Below, piece after piece: positions 1 through 7,454 of a stretch of 10,988 nucleotides of DNA. The stretch covers positions 1 through 10,988 of the forward strand of contig SMWY01000119.1 of the NCBI GenBank assembly GCA_004356555.1, in the 5' to 3' direction. Below the pieces are notes generated by a model. It saw only the letters and a list, made by a program, of their open reading frames with translations. It made no database searches and was not told the origin of the DNA. Each line of letters starts with the position of its first letter. Within the stretch, counting starts at the first letter, position 1. This DNA is from Candidatus Dadabacteria bacterium (GTDB lineage Bacteria > Desulfobacterota_D > UBA1144 > Nemesobacterales > UBA2774). A program made the position numbers and the translations under genes.

Positions 1-180
1 CCTATTCTTGGAAACCTATTTAAATTTAAGCAGAGACAAAGCCAGAAAATAAATCTTTTAATTCTTATTACACCAAGAATAATTGAGAATGAGGTTGATA
101 TGCAGCGCATACTTGAAGAGAGACAAAGACGAAACATGCTGCTGCAGGAAAGGGGATTTAACAGGGAAGAACCTAACTAA
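1..180 (+). CDS. gspD: Type II secretion outer-membrane secretin GspD, C-terminal end (partial)
   Basis: The window opens inside this gene; frame 1 gives 59 residues ending in TAA at 178-180. GspD forms the multimeric outer-membrane pore through which folded proteins leave in type II secretion. The visible part holds the end of the secretin domain: PILGNLFKF followed by NLLILITPRII, which matches the conserved last strands of secretins (family pattern iPxLGxLF and LlixlxPxII). After this comes a charged tail of about 30 residues (rich in R, E and Q), short for a pilotin-binding S-domain. It is followed after 15 bases by gspE, as in ordinary gsp operons. The assignment rests on this short tail plus the gspE-K context, which makes GspD much more likely than PilQ. 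Confidence 0.9.
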   Translation, partial: PILGNLFKFKQRQSQKINLLILITPRIIENEVDMQRILEERQRRNMLLQERGFNREEPN

Positions 181-195
181 TATTAACCGATCACG

Positions 196-1878
196 ATGAA
201 AAGCATTCAAGAAATAATTAGTGAAAGAAAACCAGAAGCGCTTCTAGAGATAGACGAATTTTTGTCTAAGAATGAGGATAGTTTAGAAGAGGCTCTTTTA
301 AAATCTCATGTATTAGAGGAAGAGGAAGTACTTGAGATCCTCTCACAATTCTACGAATTCCCCTATATACTTACAATATCTGAGAAAGATATTGATCCTG
401 AGCTCGTAAAAATACTTCCTATCAGCTTTGCAAAAAAATACCGGGTCATTCCATTTAAAAGGAAAGAAGACAGTATAGTAATAGTATTTGCCCCGCCGCT
501 CGACTTATACGCTCTAGACGAAATTAAATCGCTTATCGGATGCGAGATCGAACCTGTATTAGCCCTAGATCACGTCGTTCTTAATATCATTAACCGTGTC
601 TATGAGCGCGACAAGGAAATAGGGGAAGGAATTGAAGACGATACTGAGGGGATCACAGAATACGATATTCATGAACCCAAGGACCTCTTGGATGCCGATG
701 ATGAGGCCCCAATTATCAGATTTGTAAATTCTCTACTCTTTCAGGCTGTAAAAGAAAAAGCGAGCGATATCCATCTCGAGTGTTTCGAAAAAGAAGTGTT
801 AGTAAGGTTTAGAAAAGATGGGATACTGCATGAAATAACTTCTGTGCCCAAAAAACTTCAGGCTTCTGTGATATCAAGAGTAAAAATCATGGCTGAGCTT
901 GATATTGCGGAGAAGAGAAAACCCCAAGACGGCAGGATAAGGGTAAAAGTAGCGGGCAGAGATGTAGATGTCCGTATATCAACTGTTCCTACAACCTGGG
1001 GGGAGAGTGTGGTAATGAGGCTATTAGACCGATCCACCGTTTTACTTAGTTTAGAGGATCTTGGGCTTAAAGGTGAAAAGCTTAAAATCGTAGAGTCATT
1101 AATACGCCGCCCTCATGGTATTATCCTCGTTACAGGACCAACTGGAAGCGGAAAAACAACAACTCTTTATGCAGCCCTTGAAAGAATAAACTCGCCTGAC
1201 AAAAAGATTATTACAGTCGAAGATCCTGTGGAGTATCAAATCCAGGGGATAAACCAAATTCAGGTCAACTCTAAAGTTAATCTCTCATTTGCCAACGGGC
1301 TTAGATCAATTCTTCGTCAGGATCCGGATGTAATACTTGTGGGTGAAATCAGAGATAGGGAAACCGCGGACATCGCAATTCATGCGTCACTGACCGGGCA
1401 TCTTGTCTTCTCCACACTGCACACGAACGACTCAGCAAGCGCTATCACAAGACTCATAGATATGAAAATCGAACCGTTTCTTGTAGCATCCTCTCTTATG
1501 GCCGTGATCGCGCAAAGGCTACTTCGTCTTCTCTGCGGTTCCTGTAAAGAGTCTTATAAACCTTCGGACGATGAACTTAAAAAAGTCGGGATCAAAAGAG
1601 AGCAGCTTAAGGACGGGATGCTTTACCGCGCAAAAGGCTGTGATAGATGTTTTGATATGGGATATAGCGGCAGATCAGCAATCTTTGAGATGCTTCTTGT
1701 AGACGATGATATTAGAAATCTGACCTTGAGCCATGTTGATTCGGGACAGATAAAGAAAAAAGCAATTGAGCACGGAATGACACCACTAAGAATGGACGGG
1801 GCCGATCACATAATCAGAGGTGTAACCTCTGTAGATGAGGTAATGCGTATCACTGAAGAGGAGAACAATAATTCATAG
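196..1878 (+). CDS. gspE: Type II secretion ATPase GspE
   Basis: Cytoplasmic hexameric ATPase that powers pseudopilus assembly through the platform protein GspF. The 560 residues are a normal length. An N-terminal T2SSE_N-like region (about 1-140) is followed by an acidic linker and the conserved N2 segment around KASDIHLE. The ATPase core then shows Walker A GPTGSGKT at 314-321, an Asp-box around ITVEDPVEYQ, Walker B-type ILVGEIRDRET beginning near 380, and the His-box TGHLVFSTLHTND at 400-412. Two CxxC pairs (C447/C450 and C482/C485) form the zinc-binding CM domain typical of GspE and PilB. ATG at 196 is the first start after an in-frame stop at 184-186. No Shine-Dalgarno is visible before it, so translation is probably coupled to gspD, which ends 15 bases earlier. 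PilB is the alternative, but the following genes are clearly gsp. Confidence 0.97.
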   Translation: MKSIQEIISERKPEALLEIDEFLSKNEDSLEEALLKSHVLEEEEVLEILSQFYEFPYILTISEKDIDPELVKILPISFAKKYRVIPFKRKEDSIVIVFAPPLDLYALDEIKSLIGCEIEPVLALDHVVLNIINRVYERDKEIGEGIEDDTEGITEYDIHEPKDLLDADDEAPIIRFVNSLLFQAVKEKASDIHLECFEKEVLVRFRKDGILHEITSVPKKLQASVISRVKIMAELDIAEKRKPQDGRIRVKVAGRDVDVRISTVPTTWGESVVMRLLDRSTVLLSLEDLGLKGEKLKIVESLIRRPHGIILVTGPTGSGKTTTLYAALERINSPDKKIITVEDPVEYQIQGINQIQVNSKVNLSFANGLRSILRQDPDVILVGEIRDRETADIAIHASLTGHLVFSTLHTNDSASAITRLIDMKIEPFLVASSLMAVIAQRLLRLLCGSCKESYKPSDDELKKVGIKREQLKDGMLYRAKGCDRCFDMGYSGRSAIFEMLLVDDDIRNLTLSHVDSGQIKKKAIEHGMTPLRMDGADHIIRGVTSVDEVMRITEEENNNS

Positions 1879-1891
1879 TCTAAAGCACGTT

Positions 1892-1920
1892 CTTACAATT
1901 TTAACTATCCAACGTATAAT
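1892..1920 (+). promoter_or_regulatory. Candidate internal promoter before gspF
   Basis: In the 53-base gap between gspE and gspF there is a consensus TATAAT at 1915-1920 with CTTACA (4 of 6 matches to TTGACA) at 1892-1897, 17 bases apart. Transcription would start around 1926-1928, only a few bases before the gspF ATG at 1932. The gap is A/T-rich, so a chance match is possible. Confidence 0.35.
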
Positions 1921-1931
1921 TATTATTAAAT

Positions 1932-3137
1932 ATGCCGGTATATAAGTACAAAGCCATAGATGAAAGCGGGAAGACGGTTCAGGGTGTTATAGATGCCGAT
2001 TCACCCAAAGGAGCCACTGAAAAGCTAAAACGTCAGGGAGTTTTCCTTTCAGCCCTTCATGAGGCTAAAGAAGGCAGATCAAGGAGCTTTAATCCTTTTA
2101 AAGGAATAAAGATATCTGAACTTGCAGTAACTACCAGACAGTTTTCTACTCTTATCTCCGCCGGGCTTCCGCTTGAAGCTTCCTTGACTGCACTTTCAGA
2201 ACAAACGGAGGATGCCAGACTGGGTCAAGTGCTTGCTCAAGTCAAAGAAAGAGTGAGCGAAGGTAGCTCACTGGCAAACGCACTAAGCGAACATAAGAAT
2301 ATATTCTCTGATCTTTATATTAATATCGTTAAAGCTGGCGAAGCAAGCGGGTCTCTCGACATTGTGCTTCTCAGACTGGCAGACTTTCTTGAGTCACAGG
2401 CTGCTCTTACTTCCCGAGTTAAAGGAGCTCTAATCTATCCCTTGTTTATGTTCTTCATTGGAGGGGGGGTTCTATTTTTCACCATGACTTTTGTAATTCC
2501 GCGAATTGCTAAAATATTTGAAGAGAGTCAAAGCTCACTTCCCTTAATGACAGTTATTCTAATTAAAATAAGTGACTTTCTTAATAACTACATACTATTA
2601 ATTCTATTATTCGTAATAATTCTCTTCTTCGCAGCAATCCGCTTTAATAGGACAGAGAGGGGTAAAATGTTTTTTGACCGCTTAATATTAAAAGTGCCGG
2701 TATTCGGCAAACTCATTTCCATGGTGGTAATATCGAGATTTACCCGTACATTGGCAACTCTCCTATCAAGCGGCATTCCGCTTTTAGATGCACTTGAAAT
2801 AGGCGAGGCCGTTATGGGTAACAAAGTTTATGGAAAAACCCTAGAGGAAGTAAGAGATAATGTAAGAGAAGGCGCGAGCCTCGCTCAGCCACTTAAAGAT
2901 AGCGGCGTATTCCCTCCGCTTGTCACACGTATGATAGCTGTAGGTGAGCAGACTGGCGAAATGGAAGCTATGCTTTCTAAAGTTGCGGATATTTATGATC
3001 AACAAGTCGAAACTATGGTTTCAACTCTGACATCCCTTCTTGAACCTGTTATGATTGTAATAATAGGTGCTGTGATGGCATTTATCGTTTTTGCGGTACT
3101 TCTCCCGATATTTAATTTGACATCAACACTAGGTTAA
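1932..3137 (+). CDS. gspF: Type II secretion inner-membrane platform protein GspF
   Basis: Polytopic inner-membrane protein at the centre of the T2SS assembly platform, contacting GspE on the cytoplasmic side and pushing pseudopilins into the pseudopilus. The 401 residues are the usual length. The N-terminus (MPVYKYKAIDESGK) is the classic GspF opening. Two T2SSF domains are seen as an internal repeat: the first begins near 67 (TTRQFSTLISAGLPLEASL) and the second near 268 (SRFTRTLATLLSSGIPLLDAL). Hydrophobic segments lie at about 168-190, 219-236 and 371-394, giving the normal three membrane spans. No Shine-Dalgarno is visible before the ATG; the upstream bases are nearly all A and T. A run of seven G at 2463-2469 encodes part of the first membrane span and is a place to check for sequencing error, although the frame is intact. 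Confidence 0.97.
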   Translation: MPVYKYKAIDESGKTVQGVIDADSPKGATEKLKRQGVFLSALHEAKEGRSRSFNPFKGIKISELAVTTRQFSTLISAGLPLEASLTALSEQTEDARLGQVLAQVKERVSEGSSLANALSEHKNIFSDLYINIVKAGEASGSLDIVLLRLADFLESQAALTSRVKGALIYPLFMFFIGGGVLFFTMTFVIPRIAKIFEESQSSLPLMTVILIKISDFLNNYILLILLFVIILFFAAIRFNRTERGKMFFDRLILKVPVFGKLISMVVISRFTRTLATLLSSGIPLLDALEIGEAVMGNKVYGKTLEEVRDNVREGASLAQPLKDSGVFPPLVTRMIAVGEQTGEMEAMLSKVADIYDQQVETMVSTLTSLLEPVMIVIIGAVMAFIVFAVLLPIFNLTSTLG

Positions 3138-3138
3138 C

Positions 3139-3145
3139 AGGAGGT
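3139..3145 (+). promoter_or_regulatory. Strong Shine-Dalgarno of gspG
   Basis: AGGAGGT lies 7 bases before the gspG ATG at 3153. It stands out because gspE and gspF have no recognisable Shine-Dalgarno. This fits the need for far more major pseudopilin than other T2SS subunits. Confidence 0.75.
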
Positions 3146-3152
3146 AATAGAT

Positions 3153-3581
3153 ATGAGAGCCCAAGGTGGCTTCACATTAATTGAAATAATGGTTGTACTG
3201 CTAATCATAGCAGGATTAGCTTATGTAGTAGGTACCAATGTAATTGGCCAGCTGGACAAATCTAAAATAGAAAATACAAAAATCCAGATTGTCCAGCTTG
3301 AATCAGCTCTTAAGTTATTTAAAGTGGATAACGGTTTTTATCCCGACACACAACAGGGCTTAGACGCTTTAATCGTAATGCCAACTACGGGAAGGGAGCC
3401 AAGACGTTATGATTCAAGCGGATACCTTGATGGGGACCAAATTCCTCTTGATCAATGGGGCAGTGAGTTGATCTATATAGGCCCAGATCAGACGGGTGGC
3501 ACGACTTATGAGATAATTTCCCCGGGTCAGGACGGAGTACCTCAAACGGAGGACGATATTTCTAGCCGAAATATCAGGTAA
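3153..3581 (+). CDS. gspG: Major type II secretion pseudopilin GspG
   Basis: Major subunit of the periplasmic pseudopilus. A 6-residue positively charged leader ends in the prepilin peptidase site G6/F7 (GGFTLIE), with the required Glu at mature position 5 (E11), followed by a hydrophobic helix to about residue 28. The 142-residue length is normal. The globular part has the GspG signatures: ALKLFKVDNGFYPDTQQGLDAL, a DGDQIPLDQWGSE stretch corresponding to the family's DPWG region, and a C-terminal loop SPGQDGVPQTEDDI. That loop matches the calcium-binding loop of GspG (family pattern GxDGxxGGxGxxxDI). The ATG has the best Shine-Dalgarno of the operon. Its TAA overlaps the next ATG (TAATG), so gspH is translationally coupled. 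Confidence 0.97.
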   Translation: MRAQGGFTLIEIMVVLLIIAGLAYVVGTNVIGQLDKSKIENTKIQIVQLESALKLFKVDNGFYPDTQQGLDALIVMPTTGREPRRYDSSGYLDGDQIPLDQWGSELIYIGPDQTGGTTYEIISPGQDGVPQTEDDISSRNIR

Positions 3582-4093
3582 TGAAAAGAAAAGACGGGTT
3601 TACACTGTTAGAGATTTTAGTTGTAATGCTTATAATCGGGGCATTCTTTTTTGTGGCGGTGCCCAAGTTTCAGGATTTAACAGAAGTAAATCTAAAGAGC
3701 GCATCTCGAAATCTGAGCGCAACGATAAAATATTTATATAATGAAGCCGCTTTTAAGAAAAATATCTACCGGCTGGCATTTGATTTAGAAAACGGAGAGT
3801 ACTGGATTGAAACCCTTCAGGGAAACGAATACAGAGCTTCAGGGGATTCTGTTCACAAAAGACGGAAGCTGCCCACTGGTGTGTACTTCAAGGATGTTAT
3901 AACAGAGCGTAGTCTGGGGAGAAATCCACTTGAGGATGAAAAGGCCTTTATACTCTTTTTACCCACAGGGTTTGTTGAGCCCGCAGTTATCCACCTTTAC
4001 ACGGAGAGTGAGAGATATTATACGCTAGCTACTAAGCCCTATACAGGCGGAACAAAGGTATACGATGAATATGTCGAACTTCTTAAGAGATAG
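3581..4093 (+). CDS. gspH: Minor type II secretion pseudopilin GspH
   Basis: Minor pseudopilin; in studied systems GspH links the pseudopilus tip complex (I-J-K) to the GspG shaft. The leader MKRKDG is cleaved before F7 (G/FTLLE, Glu at +5), and the hydrophobic helix covers about residues 7-27. The rest matches the GspH fold in outline: a helix with [22 protein letters not shown], then a beta-rich part with [16 protein letters not shown] and ILFLPTGF. The 170 residues are typical. The start is fixed by a one-base overlap with the gspG stop. Assignment as H rests on gene order (after G, before I), the leader and the beta-rich C-terminal half. Confidence 0.9.
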
Positions 4094-4508
4094 TAGAGAC
4101 TATAGAATTGGCAATTTCTATATGGATAGGCAGTCCTCAAGGTCTGCACAAAGAGGTTTTACACTTCTTGAAGTTCTAATTGCAGTTGCCATAATGGGGG
4201 CTTCCCTCGCAATTCTTTTAGGCTCTGTAAACAGGAATTTGGTTCTAGCCTCTCAATCAAAGAACCAAACAATTGCCTCCGCCCTCGCCCAGCAGAAGAT
4301 TGGTGAGATTGAGCTTGAAGGCTATCCCCAAATAGGTGAGCAACAGGGAGCATTTGAAGAATATCCCGGGTTTTATTGGTACTTAAGGGTGCTGCCATAC
4401 GATATCGAGCAGCTGGGCACAGAAATAAGAATAGTAATTTTGGATGTAGCATGGGATGAAGGGAACAAGGTACTTACCATTGCAACAGCAATCTCAGACT
4501 ACAAATAA
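4065..4508 (+). CDS. gspI: Minor type II secretion pseudopilin GspI
   Basis: Minor pseudopilin that probably nucleates the tip complex with GspJ and GspK. The prepilin peptidase site is G31/F32 ([11 protein letters not shown], Glu at +5) followed by a hydrophobic helix. The GspI signature of residues after the helix is present ([13 protein letters not shown], then [10 protein letters not shown]). With the ATG at 4065 the leader is 31 residues and the gene overlaps gspH by 29 bases. The in-frame ATG at 4122 (residue 20) would give a more usual 12-residue leader and start 28 bases after the gspH stop. Neither ATG has a strong Shine-Dalgarno, so the start is unresolved. The mature protein of about 116 residues is normal. 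Confidence 0.92.
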
Positions 4509-5142
4509 AGGGTTTACCCTCATTGAGGTACTCTTAGCAGTATTTATCGCATCGATTGTGCTGACTGTATTGTATGCTTCTTTTTTCCAGATTTTAAAGG
4601 CAAAGGAAAAAGTAGAAGAAGAGCTTGAACTTTATCATGAAACCAGAGTTATTTTCTCTAAAATGACTAAGGATCTAGTCACAGCATTTCCAAGAGGAAT
4701 AGTTAATTCAGATTCTTCGAATCTAAAGTACCCCTTTTTCATAGGCAGTGAAGACGGTAATAACAGCTCTCTTACCTTTACATCTCTATCACGAAGACCC
4801 GCCAAGGGCGCCAGGGAATCAGATCAAACGGAGATTAGTTATTTTCTCGAACCTGCCGAAGATACTCCTGACCTATTCGTACTTATAAGAAGGGATAACC
4901 CCACTATTGGAACTGATGGAGGTGGGGCTCAGTATCCTATCTCAGAGCGGATAGTCAGATTTAAAGTTTCATATCTAGGCAACACATCAATTGGAAATGA
5001 TAATCAAGAATTGGAATTTGAATGGAATTCTAATGAAACATCTTCACTGCCAACTGCGGTTAATGTAAATTTAACTATTAGAAGTCCGAGAGGAGAGGAT
5101 ATCGAATTTAACTCTTTAATTATAATACCGGTGGTTGACTGA
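4456..5142 (+). CDS. gspJ: Minor type II secretion pseudopilin GspJ
   Basis: Minor pseudopilin of the tip complex, binding GspI and GspK. The leader ends at G19/F20 ([11 protein letters not shown], Glu at +5), then comes a hydrophobic helix of about 20 residues. The family region around [20 protein letters not shown] and the later [12 protein letters not shown] and TEISYFLEP resemble GspJ. The 228 residues fit the family. The ATG at 4456 overlaps gspI by 53 bases, unusually long. A TTG at 4480 would cut the overlap to 29 bases and leave an 11-residue leader, but it lacks a clear Shine-Dalgarno too. Either start keeps the processed protein unchanged. Confidence 0.92.
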
Positions 5143-5166
5143 TAGAATTAAAAGTGGGTTCAACAG

Positions 5167-6276
5167 ATGAGAAACTCTAAAGAAACACAAAAATTAAAAA
5201 AAAATAACTCGGAAAATGGAATTGTCTTAGTAATTGTAATAATTATTGTATCCATACTTACTATACTAGTTGCTGACCTCATATACTTTACTCATATTGA
5301 TAGGGAAATATCAAGTAATACGATAGATGAGATTAAGGCCCGTTATATTGCTAAATCAGGCGTTCATGTTGCTGCAGGTACACTTAAAGCACAACCGCTC
5401 GAAGACTTAGACGAAATAGCGTCAACTCTGGCTTCTAAAAGTGAAAACTCAAAAGGATTTTGGGTAATTAACGTGCCCTATTTCCCGATCGGGGACGGTA
5501 GCGTATCAGTAACTGTGATAGATGAGAGATCAAAAGTAAACCTAAATGCTCTAGTAGCTTCTTCATCGAACAGAGTCGACCAACAGGTGCTAACAGAGTT
5601 AAGGGAACTGTTCAGATTTGTTGAAGTAGACAGCTCCAAATCTGAGCGATTTATTTCAAGTTTAGTAAACTGGATTGATAAACCTTTAAAAGGTTCTCAG
5701 AACGATCAGGATTCCAGCGGAGCTAATACAGGATTTTATTCAAATTTGGAAAACCCTTACACCATTAAAGACGGCACCCTTGACAGTACTCAGGAAATAC
5801 GTTTAATTGACGGAATGGACGAAGAGTTTTATAACAAAATAAAGGACTATGTTACAGTTTACCCTCGAGATAAAAAGATAAATTTCAGCACTGCACCTAA
5901 AGTAGTAATTATGGCGGCAATTAAAGCTTCAGCTTTTCCTGCCATCGAAGGGCAAGGGAATTCAGAAGCAAATGAAGTGTCTGACGCTATAGCTGAGCAA
6001 ATAGCTGATGAGATAATTGATGCCAGAGAGGATCAGCCGGTTATTGATCAAAAAAAAGCAAGAGAAATAGCGACTGAAGTGGATTCAACATCTGAAATAA
6101 GCGCCGGATTGGTCGGCGTAACGCTTAACTCCGGTTACAGCGATGTCTTCTCGGTTAAATCCGTTGGGAGTTTGGGGGAATCAAATCCTACAAAAAGAAT
6201 AATCGAAGCTGTTCTTAGAAAAACTAGAGAAAACAATCAAGACAAGGTAAATATAATTTCATGGAAAGAGCTTTAG
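5167..6276 (+). CDS. gspK: Type II secretion minor pseudopilin GspK
   Basis: Large minor pseudopilin that caps the pseudopilus tip. The 369 residues fit GspK. The leader is rich in Lys and Asn and ends at G18/I19 (NGIVLVIVIII). Mature position 5 is Ile (I23) rather than Glu, as expected for GspK, the one pseudopilin that normally lacks Glu5. Signatures include ARYIAKSGVHVA, VIDERSKVNLNAL, SSLVNWIDKP and KINFSTAPKVVI, all close to conserved GspK patterns (DExGKxNLN, xNxNTA). A run of nine A at 5196-5204 lies in the leader; the frame continues cleanly through it. No good Shine-Dalgarno is seen. The end of the gene overlaps the AAA+ ATPase gene by 16 bases. Confidence 0.95.
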   Translation: MRNSKETQKLKKNNSENGIVLVIVIIIVSILTILVADLIYFTHIDREISSNTIDEIKARYIAKSGVHVAAGTLKAQPLEDLDEIASTLASKSENSKGFWVINVPYFPIGDGSVSVTVIDERSKVNLNALVASSSNRVDQQVLTELRELFRFVEVDSSKSERFISSLVNWIDKPLKGSQNDQDSSGANTGFYSNLENPYTIKDGTLDSTQEIRLIDGMDEEFYNKIKDYVTVYPRDKKINFSTAPKVVIMAAIKASAFPAIEGQGNSEANEVSDAIAEQIADEIIDAREDQPVIDQKKAREIATEVDSTSEISAGLVGVTLNSGYSDVFSVKSVGSLGESNPTKRIIEAVLRKTRENNQDKVNIISWKEL

Positions 6277-7412
6277 AAAAACTATTACAGATCAGAGGCG
6301 AACTCAAAGCTGAGTACTATGAAAGGGATGATGTGATAGACGGGACCTTCACCGCGCTCCTCACCAATAATCATATGCTACTTATAGGCCCTCCGGGTAC
6401 CGCAAAATCACAGCTTGTAAGTGAAGTTTGTAATAAAATTAAAGGTACTCAATACTTTCAGTGGCTCCTTACCAAGTTCACTGCTCCTGAAGAGCTTTTC
6501 GGAGCTGTTAGTCTTAAAGGGCTTGAAAACGACGAATACCGCAGAGTTACAAGCAGAAAGTTGCCGGAAGCTCACATTGTGTTTCTGGATGAGGTTTTTA
6601 AGGCAAGCTCCTCTATACTAAATACCCTTCTTACGGTTATGAATGAGAGAATTTACTATAACGGGACTGAAGTGACAGAGATTCCGCTGATTTCTCTTTT
6701 CGGAGCCAGCAACGAACTCCCTTCGGAAGAAGACGAGCTCGATGCTCTTTATGACAGGTTCTTACTTAGATATGTAGTGGACTATATAAAAGAGGATTTT
6801 AGATTCCTAAAACTGCTCCAGGGAGATAGTACGGATTCAAAAGAGACCGTTATTACTCCTGAGGAGCTCGATTACTGTAAATCTCAAGCCGGGAAAACAG
6901 TTGTTCCTTCCAATATATTAAAGCTCATAGGACGCATAAGAAAGGAGCTTAAGAAAAAAGGTATAACCCCATCGGACAGAAGATACAAACAAAGTATCTC
7001 CCTACTTAAAGCTAAAGCTTATCTGGACGGGAGAGGAGAAGTTTCAGAGGAAGACATACGGTTTTTGGAAAACGTTTTATGGAGAGATCCCGGAGAAAAA
7101 GCGGAAATTCAATCAGTTATTCATCAAGCACTTCACGGATACATGGATAGGCTCAGGGAGCTTGTAATCCAGGCAAAGGAGCTTGACGGTTATAGCAAAC
7201 GGGAATGGGAAAACGAAGACATGCACATCAAGGCTAATATTGAAGCCCAGACGAAATTAAAACAGATTACGTCAAACGTAAATGATCTGATAGAGGAATG
7301 CAAACAAAGGGGAAAACCAATTGAAGAAATTAACAAAGCAAAAGGGAAAATAGAAGAAATACAGAAAGAAATACTGAACAGACTAGTCTCCGGCAAACAG
7401 GAAATGGCCTAA
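6261..7412 (+). CDS. MoxR-family AAA+ ATPase, RavA-like
   Basis: Probable cytoplasmic AAA+ ATPase of the MoxR family, RavA type, which usually acts as a chaperone-like remodeller with a VWA-domain partner. Visible motifs: Walker A GPPGTAKS at 43-50; LFGAVSLKGL, typical of RavA-type MoxR proteins; Walker B IVFLDE at 106-111; sensor 1 Asn in GASNELP (N151); an arginine finger in DALYDRFLLRY (R166); and an SDRRYK sensor 2/lid region near 238-243. Residues about 325-376 are charged and probably helical or coiled. At 383 residues it is shorter than E. coli RavA (498), which carries an extra inserted domain. The ATG lies 16 bases inside the end of gspK, so the two are co-transcribed and coupled. 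No VWA gene follows: the next gene is on the other strand. The link to secretion is inferred from position only. Confidence 0.9.
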   Translation: MERALEKLLQIRGELKAEYYERDDVIDGTFTALLTNNHMLLIGPPGTAKSQLVSEVCNKIKGTQYFQWLLTKFTAPEELFGAVSLKGLENDEYRRVTSRKLPEAHIVFLDEVFKASSSILNTLLTVMNERIYYNGTEVTEIPLISLFGASNELPSEEDELDALYDRFLLRYVVDYIKEDFRFLKLLQGDSTDSKETVITPEELDYCKSQAGKTVVPSNILKLIGRIRKELKKKGITPSDRRYKQSISLLKAKAYLDGRGEVSEEDIRFLENVLWRDPGEKAEIQSVIHQALHGYMDRLRELVIQAKELDGYSKREWENEDMHIKANIEAQTKLKQITSNVNDLIEECKQRGKPIEEINKAKGKIEEIQKEILNRLVSGKQEMA

Positions 7413-7454
7413 ACACATTTAACAATCTTTAAATTGAAATCCAGTCTACGAGAA

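Noticed and set aside
2588..2824. Minus-strand open frame of 78 codons inside gspF
   Set aside because: Lies fully inside the clear GspF coding sequence, has no recognisable motif, and is explained by codon bias on the other strand.
4159..4452. Minus-strand open frame of 97 codons inside gspI
   Set aside because: Shadow of gspI; low-complexity Ser/Leu/Arg-rich translation and no ribosome binding site.
6421..6621. Plus-strand open frame of 66 codons in another frame of the ATPase gene
   Set aside because: Overlaps the Walker A to Walker B region of a well-supported AAA+ gene; no independent support.
7413..7454. Rho-independent terminator between the convergent ATPase and oxidoreductase genes
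   Set aside because: No G/C-rich hairpin followed by a T run is present on either strand in these 42 bases.
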